This document shows positions 1-12,496 of a stretch of 40,435 bases of DNA, one piece after another; the first letter of the stretch is position 1; the number at the start of each line of letters is the position of its first letter. The stretch comes from an uncultured beta proteobacterium (GTDB lineage: Bacteria > Pseudomonadota > Gammaproteobacteria > Burkholderiales > Burkholderiaceae). The translations under genes were made by a program, and so were the position numbers. The notes beneath the pieces were generated by a model. It searched no databases. It was given only the letters and a program-made list of their open reading frames with translations, and was not told where the DNA came from. The stretch spans positions 1 to 40,435 of the forward strand of contig CAIMOW010000047.1 in the NCBI GenBank assembly GCA_903843235.1, in the 5' to 3' direction.

Positions 1-29
1 TCAATCCTTAAGAAACTCCAACAGCTGCC

Positions 30-60
30 CTTGAAATTCCAGGAATCAGACCTATATAAT
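30..60 (+). promoter_or_regulatory. groESL promoter (overlapping sigma32-like and sigma70-like elements)
   Basis: CTTGAAA at 30-36 matches the heat-shock sigma32 -35 element. It is followed after 14 nt by CCTATATA, a partial match to the sigma32 -10 (CCCCATNT). The same stretch reads as a sigma70 promoter: TTGAAA (31-36), an 18-nt spacer, then a perfect TATAAT (55-60). The CIRCE operator starts at the end of the -10 box, so transcription should begin inside the operator, leaving a leader of roughly 125 nt before groES. The start site is predicted, not measured. Confidence 0.75.
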
Positions 61-86
61 CAGCACTCTCTACACGCGAGTGCTAA
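60..86 (+). promoter_or_regulatory. CIRCE operator (HrcA binding site)
   Basis: The left arm TCAGCACTC (60-68), a 9-nt spacer (69-77) and the right arm GAGTGCTAA (78-86) match the CIRCE consensus TTAGCACTC-N9-GAGTGCTAA with one mismatch, at the second base of the left arm. It lies over the predicted transcription start of groESL, the usual position for HrcA repression released on heat shock. The hrcA gene is not in the window. Confidence 0.93.
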
Positions 87-195
87 AACGGGTTGCCAAA
101 TAGCAATTCCAGCTAGCTTTTGTGTGAAGAGATTGTAAAGCATTGATTTATATTGGTATTTTAATTAGTTAACACTTACTTACATAGGAGAAGGA

Positions 196-486
196 ATGAA
201 TCTGCGTCCTTTACATGATCGCGTAATCATTAAACGTTTAGATCAAGAATCAACAACTGCCTCTGGAATCATCATTCCTGATGCTGCCGCTGAAAAACCT
301 GATCAAGGTGAAGTTTTGGCAGTAGGTCCAGGCAAACGTGATGACAGCGGTAAGTTGAATGCACCTGACGTCAAAGTTGGCGATCGCGTGCTGTTTGGCA
401 AATATGCAGGTCAGACAGTCAAAGTCGGCGCTGACGAGCTACTCGTGATGCGTGAAGAAGACATCATGGCTGTTGTACAGAAGTAA
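196..486 (+). CDS. groES: Co-chaperonin GroES (Hsp10)
   Basis: Cytoplasmic co-chaperonin that forms the heptameric lid of the GroEL folding chamber. The 96-residue length is typical. The N-terminal [14 protein letters not shown], the GIIIPDAA mobile-loop segment near residues 24-31 and the C-terminal [14 protein letters not shown] are family hallmarks. AGGAG at 186-190 sits 5 nt before the ATG and fixes the start. groEL follows after 27 nt, so the two form the classic bicistronic operon. The upstream CIRCE site and sigma32-like promoter indicate heat-shock control through HrcA and probably RpoH. Nothing in the sequence is unusual. Confidence 0.98.
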   Translation: MNLRPLHDRVIIKRLDQESTTASGIIIPDAAAEKPDQGEVLAVGPGKRDDSGKLNAPDVKVGDRVLFGKYAGQTVKVGADELLVMREEDIMAVVQK

Positions 487-498
487 TTCGGCATCTAA

Positions 499-2163
<1,665 letters not shown>

Positions 2164-2204
2164 TAGCCGGATATTTCATCAGCTATCAAGCTGTAGAAAG
2201 CAAG

Positions 2205-2240
2205 ACGCCTGGTTCAAAAGACCAGGCGTTTTTTTATTTT
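2205..2240 (+). terminator. Rho-independent terminator of groESL
   Basis: Stem ACGCCTGGT (2205-2213) pairs with ACCAGGCGT (2221-2229), plus one T-G wobble closing a CAAAA loop. A T-rich run TTTTTTTATTTT follows. This is a strong intrinsic terminator 41 nt after the groEL stop. Confidence 0.93.
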
Positions 2241-2373
2241 AAATTAGTGCACTATGTGATGGCACCCTGCACCAAAGAGGTGATCTTATTAGTATTTACC
2301 CGATATCCTGAAGTGACAATAAAACATCAAGATTTAATTTGGCATTTGCATTCAGAAAAATCAGGAGACTTAC

Positions 2374-3642
2374 ATGAGTTCAGCATCAATGAGTGGGGCG
2401 CCAACGAGCAGCAACCCCTTAAAGTCAAAGTGGGTTCAATTGGCCCTCGGTGTTATTTGCATGATGTCGATTTCCAGTCCGCAATATGTTTGGGCTTTAT
2501 TCACTAAACCCATCATGGGTCAACTTGGGGTCACGCTTACTGAGTTACAGGTGACATTCTCGATTTTGATTGTGTTACAAACTTTCTTTTCACCATTCCA
2601 AGGCTTCTTGGTGGAAAAATTCGGCCCTCGTCTCTTGCTATCAATTGGTACAGCATTGACAGGATTGAGTTGGGTGCTTTCTGCAAACCTGACTACCGTT
2701 TCGAATCTCTATATCACCTATGGTGTATTGGGTGGCTTAGGTACCGGTATTGTCTATATCGGCGTTGTTGGCTTGATGGTGCGTTGGTTCCCGAATAATC
2801 GTGGCTTTGCAGTGGGAATGGTTGCAGCTGGTTATGGTATTGGCGCCTTACTGACCACTTTCCCGATTGCTGCTAGCTTGGCAGAGACTGGTTTGCAGGG
2901 TACTTTGACATTCTTCGGCTATGTCATTGGTGCGGTTGGCCTATTGGCTGCGCAAGGTATTCGTGTGCCTCATGCAGATCGTATTCAGACTGCTAGTCAG
3001 GTTGAAGCAGCTGCATCTGGAGTCGCCCCAAAAACAATGTTAAAGACACCGGTTTTTTGGTTGATGTTCTTGATGATGTCCATGATGTCCACATCTGGTT
3101 TGATGGTGATCTCACAGATGGGTGCTTTTGCTAAAGACTTTGGTATTACAACTGCAATGGTCTTTGGTATGGCTGCCTTGCCTTTGGCGCTAACAATTGA
3201 CCGCATTACGAATGGCTTAACCCGCCCATTATTTGGTTGGGTATCAGACAAAATTGGCCGTGAATACACGATGACGATTGCTTTTGGTCTTGAGGCAATT
3301 GCGATGTTTGTTTGGGTAATGACTCGTTCTGATCCAGTTCTATTCGTTCTGATGTCAGGTGTTGTGTTCTTTGGTTGGGGTGAGATCTTCTCTTTATTCC
3401 CATCAACCTTGACAGATACATTTGGTCAAAAGCATGCAACAACCAACTATGGCTTCTTGTACATGGCTCAAGGCGTAGGTTCCATTATTGGTGGTCCAAT
3501 TGCAGCCTACATCCATGGTGTGACAGATAGTTGGATGCCTGTGTTTGCCATCATGATTGCCTTAGATGCAAGCGCTGCATTACTAGCCTTCTTTGTATTA
3601 CGCCCAATGCGTGCAAAGTATTTAAAAGCGCAAGCTGTGTAA
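2374..3642 (+). CDS. MFS transporter, OFA (oxalate/formate antiporter-like) family
   Basis: Inner-membrane carrier of 422 residues with about 12 hydrophobic segments. The first follows a short polar N-terminus (LALGVICMMSISSPQYVWAL). The region GGLGTGIVYIGVVGLMVRWF near residues 119-138 and the phrase WFPNNRGFAVGM are typical of OFA-family MFS proteins related to OxlT, which exchange or take up small carboxylates. The substrate cannot be read from sequence. AGGAG at 2363-2367, 6 nt before the ATG, supports this start over the out-of-frame ORF at 2247. The gene stands alone between two terminators and is convergent with the Bug-type receptor; a shared role in organic acid uptake is inference. 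Confidence 0.85.
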   Translation: MSSASMSGAPTSSNPLKSKWVQLALGVICMMSISSPQYVWALFTKPIMGQLGVTLTELQVTFSILIVLQTFFSPFQGFLVEKFGPRLLLSIGTALTGLSWVLSANLTTVSNLYITYGVLGGLGTGIVYIGVVGLMVRWFPNNRGFAVGMVAAGYGIGALLTTFPIAASLAETGLQGTLTFFGYVIGAVGLLAAQGIRVPHADRIQTASQVEAAASGVAPKTMLKTPVFWLMFLMMSMMSTSGLMVISQMGAFAKDFGITTAMVFGMAALPLALTIDRITNGLTRPLFGWVSDKIGREYTMTIAFGLEAIAMFVWVMTRSDPVLFVLMSGVVFFGWGEIFSLFPSTLTDTFGQKHATTNYGFLYMAQGVGSIIGGPIAAYIHGVTDSWMPVFAIMIALDASAALLAFFVLRPMRAKYLKAQAV

Positions 3643-3676
3643 CGCGATATTCACGCAATACATCAGCATATGAAGT

Positions 3677-3707
3677 AAAAAGGCTGGCTCTGCTAGCCTT
3701 TTTCTTT
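3677..3707 (+). terminator. Bidirectional terminator between the MFS gene and the Bug receptor gene
   Basis: AAAAAGGCTGGC (3677-3688) pairs with GCTAGCCTTTTT (3692-3703), including one G-T wobble, around a TCT loop. The T-run continues on the plus strand, and the A-run on the left gives a T-run on the minus strand. It can therefore serve both convergent genes. Confidence 0.88.
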
Positions 3708-3738
3708 TCCCCTAAAGAGTAGCAAGTTGTCTCAAAAA

Positions 3739-4719
3739 TTAGTCTGGCTGAATACCGCCATCTTTTATGACTTTTTTCATTTTCACTAGCCCTTGGCTAA
3801 TCATGTCCTTTAGATTTTCTGGGCCTAAAGGTACAAATTCAAAGCCTTGCTGAATCAGTTGTTCTCGTAGCTTAGGGTCTTTTAGTGTAGTAGCTAAAGA
3901 TTCATTGAGCTTGCTCACCACGGCTGGTGGGGTGCCTTTAGGTGCAACCAGCGCACCCCAAGTAGAGAACTCATAACCTTTAACGCTCTCACTTACTGTT
4001 GGTGAGTTTGGTAGCAAGGGGGATCTTGTCTTGCTGGTGATGCCAAGCACTTTCAACTTGCCAGCACGGATATGTGGCAAGACTACGGATAGGGCGCTAA
4101 TCATGATGGGGACTTGGCCTGCCATGACATCTGTAACTGCCGCTGCTGCGCCACGATAGGGGATATGAACAATAGGTGAACCAGTGTATTGGCGAAAGAT
4201 TTCCATGCCGATGTGCTGGGGTGATCCATTGCCACCAGAGGCGTAATCAATCTTGCCCGGATGTTCTTTGGCAATACGCACTAGATCAGCGGCGGTATTT
4301 CCAGGGAAGGATGGGTTCGCAACCATCACAAAGGTGATAGCAGCAACTTCTGAGATCGGTGTAAAACTTTGGACAGGATCGTAATCTACTTTTTTGTAGA
4401 GATTAGGTAGCATTGTCAGGATGCTGTCATTGAAGGCACCTAAGACATAGCCATCGGGGGCGCTTTGTGCAACCTTGCCTGCACCAATTAATCCAGCACC
4501 GCCAGGAATATTTTCAATGGTGATCGCTTGACCTAAATTCTCACCCATCTTCTGGGCAATTGGGCGGATCAACAGATCGACACCACTGCCCGCTTGTAAG
4601 GGCATGATGGTTTGGATGGTGCGGTTAGGGTAAGGGCTTTGCGCATTTACAGAGGCAATACAAAGTAAACCTGCTAAACCAAGCAGAAGCGCAGAAAGTG
4701 ATAATAGTTTGAAATTCAT
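3739..4719 (-). CDS. Bug/TctC-family periplasmic solute receptor
   Basis: Periplasmic binding protein of the Bug family, which is expanded in Burkholderiales and binds carboxylates or other small organic solutes. The track ORF starts at 4749, but I prefer the internal ATG at 4719. From there the protein opens with a clean signal peptide (MNFKLLSLSALLLGLAGLLC..., cleavage likely after VNAQ) and GAGA lies a few bases upstream; the earlier ATG has no ribosome binding site. Family hallmarks are PYPNRTIQTIMPLQAGSG, IENIPGGAGLIGAGKVAQSA, PDGYVLG and the HIPYRGAAAAVTDVMAGQVP segment. No TctA or TctB membrane partner is nearby, so it is an orphan receptor, as is common for Bug proteins. The ligand is unknown. 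Confidence 0.9.
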   Translation of the reverse strand: MNFKLLSLSALLLGLAGLLCIASVNAQSPYPNRTIQTIMPLQAGSGVDLLIRPIAQKMGENLGQAITIENIPGGAGLIGAGKVAQSAPDGYVLGAFNDSILTMLPNLYKKVDYDPVQSFTPISEVAAITFVMVANPSFPGNTAADLVRIAKEHPGKIDYASGGNGSPQHIGMEIFRQYTGSPIVHIPYRGAAAAVTDVMAGQVPIMISALSVVLPHIRAGKLKVLGITSKTRSPLLPNSPTVSESVKGYEFSTWGALVAPKGTPPAVVSKLNESLATTLKDPKLREQLIQQGFEFVPLGPENLKDMISQGLVKMKKVIKDGGIQPD

Positions 4720-4781
4720 GATGTCTCGATTCAAGTTATTGGACAGCATTCTATTGATGCTTAACGCTATCTTAGCGCAAT

Positions 4782-4803
4782 AAAAAACCGCCCGGAGGCG
4801 GTT
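4782..4803 (-). terminator. Rho-independent terminator of the pnt operon
   Basis: Read on the minus strand, AACCGCC-TCCG-GGCGGTT forms a 7-bp GC-rich stem with a stable tetraloop, followed directly by TTTT and then ATTG. It lies 27 nt downstream of the pntB stop codon and closes the leftward transhydrogenase operon. Confidence 0.9.
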
Positions 4804-4830
4804 AGTAAATCATGCACATAGTACTTGATT

Positions 4831-6198
4831 TTAAGATACCGATTTGACCATATCTTCCACGACTTTCTTCGCATCACCGAAGACCATCATGGTTTTATCC
4901 ATGTAGAAAAGCTCGTTATCTAAGCCTGCGTAACCAGCAGCCATCGAACGTTTGTTAACGATGATGGTTTTGGCTTTGAAGGCTTCCAAGATTGGCATGC
5001 CGAAGATTGGGCTACCAGGTGTACGTGCTGCAGGGTTCACAACGTCGTTGGCGCCAAGAACCAATACCACGTCAGCTTGTCCGAATTCGCCATTGATATC
5101 TTCCATTTCGAATACTTGATCGTATGGCACTTCAGCTTCAGCTAAGAGTACGTTCATATGGCCAGGCATACGACCTGCTACTGGGTGAATGGCGTACTTC
5201 ACGGTAACGCCATGGTGAGTTAACTTTTCTGTCAATTCTTTGAGAGCATGCTGAGCACGCGCAACAGCAAGACCGTAACCAGGAACGATGATGACAGTGT
5301 CAGCATTTTCCATGAGGAAAGCAGCATCTTCTGGTGAACCAGTTTTATAGTTCTTTGGACCACCATCATCAGCGCCACCTGCGGAGGCTTCAGCGCCGAA
5401 ACCGCCGAGTAATACCGCTATGATGGAACGGTTCATGGCCTTACACATGATGTAAGACAGAATTGCACCTGAGGAGCCTACGCAAGCACCAGCAATAATC
5501 AATACTGGATTGCTTAGTGTGAAACCAATACCAGCAGCGGCCCAACCAGAGTAGCTGTTGAGCATGGAAACAACCACGGGCATATCTGCGCCGCCGATGG
5601 GGATGATCAAAGTGATACCTAAAACCAAAGCTACTGCACACATCGCCAAGAAAGCTGCGTGACTACCTGTCATGAAGTAAGCGATGCCACCAGCAACCAT
5701 GGCAACAGCCAAAATCAGATTGAGTAAATGCTGTCCTGAAAAAGTCACTGGCTTACCGCTAACCTTGCCTGACAACTTACCAAAAGCAATTACAGAAGCA
5801 GTGAAGGTAATTGCGCCGATGAATGCGCCAATAAAGAGTTCAATCTTCTGGGCACCGGTGTGGTCATGAGCCGGATTAAATACTGCAGCAATGGCGATTA
5901 ATACTGCTGACAAACCAACAAAGGAATGCATCAGTGCTACGAGCTCAGGCATCTTGGTCATTTGCACGCGCTTAGCAGCAATGGTTCCAATAATCGCGCC
6001 CCCAACAATTGCGGTAGCAATTAATGAGATGACTGGCTTGAAATCAGGAATTAAGAAGGTAGTGACTACTGCTAGCAACATACCAATCATGCCGAAGGTA
6101 TTGCCTTGGCGTGAGGTGGTTGGTGAAGACAGTCCACGCAAAGCGAGGATGAACAACACTGATGAAATAAGATAAGAAATAGCGGTTATGTTTAACAT
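4831..6198 (-). CDS. pntB: NAD(P) transhydrogenase subunit beta
   Basis: Membrane subunit plus NADP(H)-binding domain III of proton-translocating transhydrogenase, which uses the proton gradient to drive hydride transfer from NADH to NADP+. The 455-residue length is normal. The N-terminal half is a series of hydrophobic helices and includes the MHSFVGLSAVL segment, whose His corresponds to the proton-pathway His of the E. coli protein. The C-terminal domain holds PGYGLAVARAQHALKEL and GANDVVNPAARTPGSPIFGMP, the NADP-binding loops. It is the last gene of pntAA-pntAB-pntB, 33 nt after pntAB, and is followed by a terminator. Confidence 0.97.
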   Translation of the reverse strand: MLNITAISYLISSVLFILALRGLSSPTTSRQGNTFGMIGMLLAVVTTFLIPDFKPVISLIATAIVGGAIIGTIAAKRVQMTKMPELVALMHSFVGLSAVLIAIAAVFNPAHDHTGAQKIELFIGAFIGAITFTASVIAFGKLSGKVSGKPVTFSGQHLLNLILAVAMVAGGIAYFMTGSHAAFLAMCAVALVLGITLIIPIGGADMPVVVSMLNSYSGWAAAGIGFTLSNPVLIIAGACVGSSGAILSYIMCKAMNRSIIAVLLGGFGAEASAGGADDGGPKNYKTGSPEDAAFLMENADTVIIVPGYGLAVARAQHALKELTEKLTHHGVTVKYAIHPVAGRMPGHMNVLLAEAEVPYDQVFEMEDINGEFGQADVVLVLGANDVVNPAARTPGSPIFGMPILEAFKAKTIIVNKRSMAAGYAGLDNELFYMDKTMMVFGDAKKVVEDMVKSVS

Positions 6199-6231
6199 GA
6201 GTTTGGTCTCTGTATTGGTCTTTTGCTGGTG

Positions 6232-6570
6232 TTATTTAGTTGCGGCCGCATCAGCCTTTGGGGCTTTTTTCTTGAACATCTCAAGCATGCGACGGGTAAC
6301 CATGAAGCCGCCAAAAATATTGATGGAAGCTAGAAACACAGCGACCGCACCGATGACGCTGGTGAGGGTGATTTCATCGCCACCAATGACTTCAGTTTGC
6401 AAGAGGGCGCCAACAATAATGATTCCAGAAATCGCATTCGTAACCGCCATCAATGGCGTATGGAGTGCGGGAGTAACGTTCCAAACAACGTGGTAGCCAA
6501 CAAAAATGGCCAATACAAACACGGTAATGTTTTGGACTGTGAGGATGCTTTGAAAAGCAGCGAGATCCAT
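6232..6570 (-). CDS. pntAB: NAD(P) transhydrogenase subunit alpha, membrane part (PntAB)
   Basis: A small 112-residue membrane protein equivalent to the C-terminal membrane segment of E. coli PntA. It has about three hydrophobic helices and the segment [25 protein letters not shown] near residues 24-48, which is highly conserved in this subunit. A charged tail rich in Lys and Ala follows. In this organism, as in Rhodospirillum, the alpha subunit is split into two genes rather than one. It lies 25 nt after pntAA and 33 nt before pntB in the same leftward operon. Confidence 0.95.
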   Translation of the reverse strand: MDLAAFQSILTVQNITVFVLAIFVGYHVVWNVTPALHTPLMAVTNAISGIIIVGALLQTEVIGGDEITLTSVIGAVAVFLASINIFGGFMVTRRMLEMFKKKAPKADAAATK

Positions 6571-6595
6571 GATGATTCCTTCGTATTAGAATTTG

Positions 6596-7726
6596 TTAGT
6601 TTTTACGGACGGCTTGGCCATCACGACACATTAAGCAAGCGGTAACAATGTCGTCATCAGCTGGGATGATCAACTTTGCCTCTGCATCAACGATCAGCTT
6701 CATAAAGTCGAGCAAGTTGCGGGCATAGAGCGCAGAAGCATCGGCAGCGACCATGCTGGCAAGATTGGTGTAACCAATAATCTTCACACCATTCACTTCA
6801 ACAATTTTGTCTGCTTGAGTCAGCGGGCAGTTTCCAGAACCGTTATCCCCACGACCAGCAGCCAAGTCGATCACGATGGAACCCGGTTTCATATTGGCAA
6901 CAGTATCACTATGCAAGAGCACCGGCGGTTTACGGCCTGGAATCAACGCAGTAGTGATCACGATGTCTGCCTGTTGGGCGCGTTCAGAAACTAAGGCGGC
7001 CTGACGCTTCATCCAAGCCTCAGGCATTGGGCGGGCATAACCACCAACGCCTTGAGCGATTTCACGTTCTTCATCTGATTCAAATGGAACATCCACAAAC
7101 TTGCCACCTAGTGACTCGATTTGTTCTTTTACGGCTGGACGGACATCGGAAGCTTCAATCACAGCACCCAGACGTTTAGCCGTCGCAATCGCTTGCAATC
7201 CAGCAACACCGACGCCCAGAATCAGGACGCGCGCAGCTTTAACAGTGCCAGCAGCAGTCATGAGCATTGGCATAAAGCGTTGGTACTCATTAGCTGCAAC
7301 CATCACAGCCTTATAGCCAGCAATATTGGCCTGGGAGGAGAGAACGTCCATGCTTTGGGCGCGGGTCGTTCTAGGCGCAGCCTCTAGAGAGAAGGCGGTA
7401 ATCCCTTGGGCTGCCATTGCAGCGATATTGTCGTTATCAAATGGGTCGAGCATGCCAAGGAGTACGCTGCCCGATTTAATCTGTTTGAGTTCGCCAGCTT
7501 CTGGCGCCCGCACTTTTAGTACGACCTCAGCACCAAATGCATCTGTAGCACTTCCAATGGTGGCGCCTACAGCTTCATAGGCAGAATCAGGTTGACTGGC
7601 TTGAACGCCGGCATCCTTCTGGATGACGACTTGATGACCTTGTCCAACCAGCTTTTTAACAGTCTCAGGTGTAGCGGCTACTCGAGTTTCCCCGGGCCTT
7701 GTTTCCAGCGGCACTCCTATGCGCAT
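6596..7726 (-). CDS. pntAA: NAD(P) transhydrogenase subunit alpha, NAD-binding part (PntAA)
   Basis: Soluble NAD(H)-binding domain I of transhydrogenase, 376 residues. It starts MRIGVPLETRPGETRVAATP, contains the RQD-loop region RAQSMDVLSSQANIAGY near residues 122-138, and has the Rossmann glycine motif GVGVAGLQAIATAKRLGA near residues 171-188. These are the signatures of the PntA/alanine dehydrogenase fold. GGAGA about 8 nt before the ATG is a good ribosome binding site. It is the first gene of the operon. The upstream gap of about 170 nt toward mnmA contains a perfect 11-bp inverted repeat that may be regulatory. Confidence 0.96.
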   Translation of the reverse strand: MRIGVPLETRPGETRVAATPETVKKLVGQGHQVVIQKDAGVQASQPDSAYEAVGATIGSATDAFGAEVVLKVRAPEAGELKQIKSGSVLLGMLDPFDNDNIAAMAAQGITAFSLEAAPRTTRAQSMDVLSSQANIAGYKAVMVAANEYQRFMPMLMTAAGTVKAARVLILGVGVAGLQAIATAKRLGAVIEASDVRPAVKEQIESLGGKFVDVPFESDEEREIAQGVGGYARPMPEAWMKRQAALVSERAQQADIVITTALIPGRKPPVLLHSDTVANMKPGSIVIDLAAGRGDNGSGNCPLTQADKIVEVNGVKIIGYTNLASMVAADASALYARNLLDFMKLIVDAEAKLIIPADDDIVTACLMCRDGQAVRKN

Positions 7727-7766
7727 GGCATGTCTCCAAAAGCGAAATTTACAAAAAATCTATTTT

Positions 7767-7796
7767 AGTTAATAGGCAAAATAGCGCCTATTAACT
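7767..7796. repeat. Perfect 11-bp inverted repeat in the pntAA/mnmA intergenic region
   Basis: AGTTAATAGGC (7767-7777) and GCCTATTAACT (7786-7796) are exact inverted copies separated by 8 nt, 41 nt upstream of the pntAA ATG. It could be an operator for a dimeric regulator. In the pnt transcript it could instead form a hairpin followed by AAAATAGATTTTTT, resembling an attenuator. I do not recognise a known regulator's consensus. Confidence 0.7.
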
Positions 7797-7856
7797 CCCT
7801 CTTGCTGTCATTTAAGTAGTTTCGGCCTTTTCTCAGTGGAATCAGGCTAAGACTTC

Positions 7857-7862
7857 TACAAT
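7857..7862 (+). promoter_or_regulatory. Candidate -10 element for mnmA
   Basis: TACAAT at 7857-7862 is a good sigma70 -10 hexamer, but no clear -35 is visible at the right distance. If used, transcription starts around 7868-7870. That makes the ORF-track GTG at 7868 too early and favours the ATG at 7901. Confidence 0.35.
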
Positions 7863-7900
7863 ATGACGTGTCAGCTTATATTGAATTCTCGCATTATTTA

Positions 7901-9016
7901 ATGATCTACCTCAAATCTACGCAGCTTTCTGCATCAAAACCTACCAAAGTCGTCGTTGGGATGTCTGGGGGTGTAGATTCGTCGGTTGCAGCTTGGATGT
8001 TGAAGCAACAAGGCTATGAAGTGATTGGCCTTTTTATGAAAAACTGGGAAGATGACGATAACGACGAGTATTGCTCGGCCCGCCAAGATTGGTTGGATGT
8101 CGTTTCGGTGGCAGATATGATTGGAATTGACGTGGAAGCTGTCAATTTTGCCGAGGAGTACCGAGAGCGCGTATTCGCGGATTTTTTGCGGGAATATGCC
8201 GCAGGTAGAACCCCAAATCCAGATGTCCTCTGTAATGCTGAAATTAAATTCAAAGCTTTTTTAGATCACGCCATGAGTTTAGGTGCTGATGCGATTGCAA
8301 CTGGGCACTATGCGCGGGTTCGTCATGCAGGTGGCAGAGTGCAACTATTAAAAGCAGTCGATGCTAACAAAGACCAAAGTTATTTTTTACATCGCCTAAC
8401 TCAGGATCAGTTGGCAAAGGTTCTTTTTCCTTTGGGTGAAATTCCAAAGACGGAAGTTCGTAAAATTGCTGAAGAAATTGGTTTGCATAATGCACGCAAA
8501 AAAGACTCCACCGGAATTTGCTTCATCGGTGAGCGTCCATTCAGAGAGTTTTTGAACCGCTATTTACCGCGTACCCCAGGACCCATTAAAACCCCTGAGG
8601 GTAAGACCGTCGGCGAGCATATGGGACTTGCTTTCTTTACCCTTGGGCAGCGCAAGGGTATAGGTTTGGGTGGCAGCCAAGATGGCAATGGGGACGCCTG
8701 GTATGTGGCTCGAAAGGATCTGGCGAATAACACCTTATATGTGGTGCAAGGCCATGAGCACCATTGGCTTTTAGCGAATCACCTCTCTGCAATGGATGCA
8801 AGTTGGGTTGACGGTGTCGCACCGGTGCCCGGTAAATATTTAGCTAAGACACGCTATCGTCAAATGGATTCTGCTTGTGAAATCTATGTGGGTTCTGAAG
8901 GTCCACTGAGTTTTGAGTTAACCTTCCCAGAGGCTCAGTGGGCAGTGACGCCTGGGCAGTCTGCCGTCTTGTATGACGGAGATATTTGCTTAGGCGGCGG
9001 CATTATTTCTCATTAA
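7901..9016 (+). CDS. mnmA: tRNA-specific 2-thiouridylase MnmA
   Basis: Transfers sulfur to U34 of Lys, Glu and Gln tRNAs in the cytoplasm, using ATP and persulfide passed from a sulfur relay. The PP-loop SGGVDSS lies near residue 22 of the 371-residue form. The two catalytic cysteines are in [13 protein letters not shown] (about residue 111) and [11 protein letters not shown] (about residue 207). The KNWEDDD segment is also typical. The track start is a GTG at 7868. I chose the ATG at 7901 because a candidate -10 box lies just before the GTG and family members start close to the KVVVGMSGG strand; neither start has a clear Shine-Dalgarno. The gene end overlaps a terminator-like hairpin. Confidence 0.95.
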   Translation: MIYLKSTQLSASKPTKVVVGMSGGVDSSVAAWMLKQQGYEVIGLFMKNWEDDDNDEYCSARQDWLDVVSVADMIGIDVEAVNFAEEYRERVFADFLREYAAGRTPNPDVLCNAEIKFKAFLDHAMSLGADAIATGHYARVRHAGGRVQLLKAVDANKDQSYFLHRLTQDQLAKVLFPLGEIPKTEVRKIAEEIGLHNARKKDSTGICFIGERPFREFLNRYLPRTPGPIKTPEGKTVGEHMGLAFFTLGQRKGIGLGGSQDGNGDAWYVARKDLANNTLYVVQGHEHHWLLANHLSAMDASWVDGVAPVPGKYLAKTRYRQMDSACEIYVGSEGPLSFELTFPEAQWAVTPGQSAVLYDGDICLGGGIISH

Positions 9017-9035
9017 CCAAGCCGCCTAAATTTTT
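8990..9035 (+). terminator. Probable terminator overlapping the mnmA stop
   Basis: TTAGGCGGC (8990-8998) pairs perfectly with GCCGCCTAA (9021-9029), followed by ATTTTT. The loop is long at 22 nt and contains the mnmA stop codon, so the left arm is coding. It sits between convergent mnmA and the GST gene. The T-run suits only the plus strand. Confidence 0.6.
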
Positions 9036-9042
9036 CGCTTAA

Positions 9043-9657
9043 TTAAGCAGTTGGCGGCGCTGTCTCAATAAACGAAGTGCGTTGCATCAATTTTTGATAT
9101 AGGCGATCAAGATTGGGATATTGTTCTTGCCACTGGACTGTTGGAAAACGCAGCAGCAAATATCCAAGAGCGCATCCAACAGCAATATCTGCCAAAGTCA
9201 TTTGATTGCTATGGCACCAGGCATTGCCACCGAGTTTTTCAGACATCTCACGTAGTGCTGTACCAGTTTTGCCCATTTGGCGATCAATCCAAGCTTGGCT
9301 TTGCTGTTCTGTAGGGCGCCAGGTAGCTTCCAGGCGAGCCAAAATGCCTGCATCCATAACGCCATCCGCTAGAGCTTCCCAAGTCTTGACTGTGGCACGT
9401 TCACGGCTACCAGCTGGAATTAACTTGCCCACAGGGCTCAAGGTATCCGCATATTCGACGATGACGCGAGAGTCATAAATAGCCTCACCATCGTCTAAAA
9501 GTAGGCATGGCACCTTCCCAAGAGGGTTTATGGCGCTCATTTTGGTGTCTGAGGCCCATACATTCTCTAGTTCATGGGTAGCTTCCACTTTTTTTTCAGA
9601 GAAAACGATGCGTACTTTACGTACGTAGGGGCTGGTAAGGGATCCGATTATTTTCAT
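9043..9657 (-). CDS. Glutathione S-transferase family protein, YibF-like
   Basis: Cytoplasmic GST-fold protein of 204 residues. It resembles E. coli YibF in its start (MKIIGSLTSPYVRKVRIV), the NPLGKVPCL cis-Pro segment near residue 50, and the ALADGVMDAG stretch of the helical domain. The first strand has SPYVRKV, where Ser or Tyr could contact glutathione. The physiological substrate is unknown. The track ORF starts at 9708, but that ATG lies inside a predicted -10 box and adds 17 residues ahead of the fold, so I place the start at 9657. It is convergent with mnmA and divergent from purB. Confidence 0.88.
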   Translation of the reverse strand: MKIIGSLTSPYVRKVRIVFSEKKVEATHELENVWASDTKMSAINPLGKVPCLLLDDGEAIYDSRVIVEYADTLSPVGKLIPAGSRERATVKTWEALADGVMDAGILARLEATWRPTEQQSQAWIDRQMGKTGTALREMSEKLGGNAWCHSNQMTLADIAVGCALGYLLLRFPTVQWQEQYPNLDRLYQKLMQRTSFIETAPPTA

Positions 9658-9695
9658 AGGCGTCAGTATAGCCATGCTTAAGGCCATAGATCTAG

Positions 9696-12492
<2,797 letters not shown>

Positions 12493-12496
<4 letters not shown>

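Noticed and set aside
2248-2273. GTGCAC, TGGCAC and TGCACC motifs resembling NtrC or sigma54 sites upstream of the MFS gene
   Set aside because: The half-sites do not form the NtrC dyad at the right spacing, and TGGCAC is not followed by TTGC at the sigma54 distance.
2247-2507. 86-residue plus-strand ORF before and overlapping the MFS gene
   Set aside because: It runs out of frame into the MFS gene, has no ribosome binding site, and its protein has no recognisable character; the MFS start at 2374 has a strong AGGAG.
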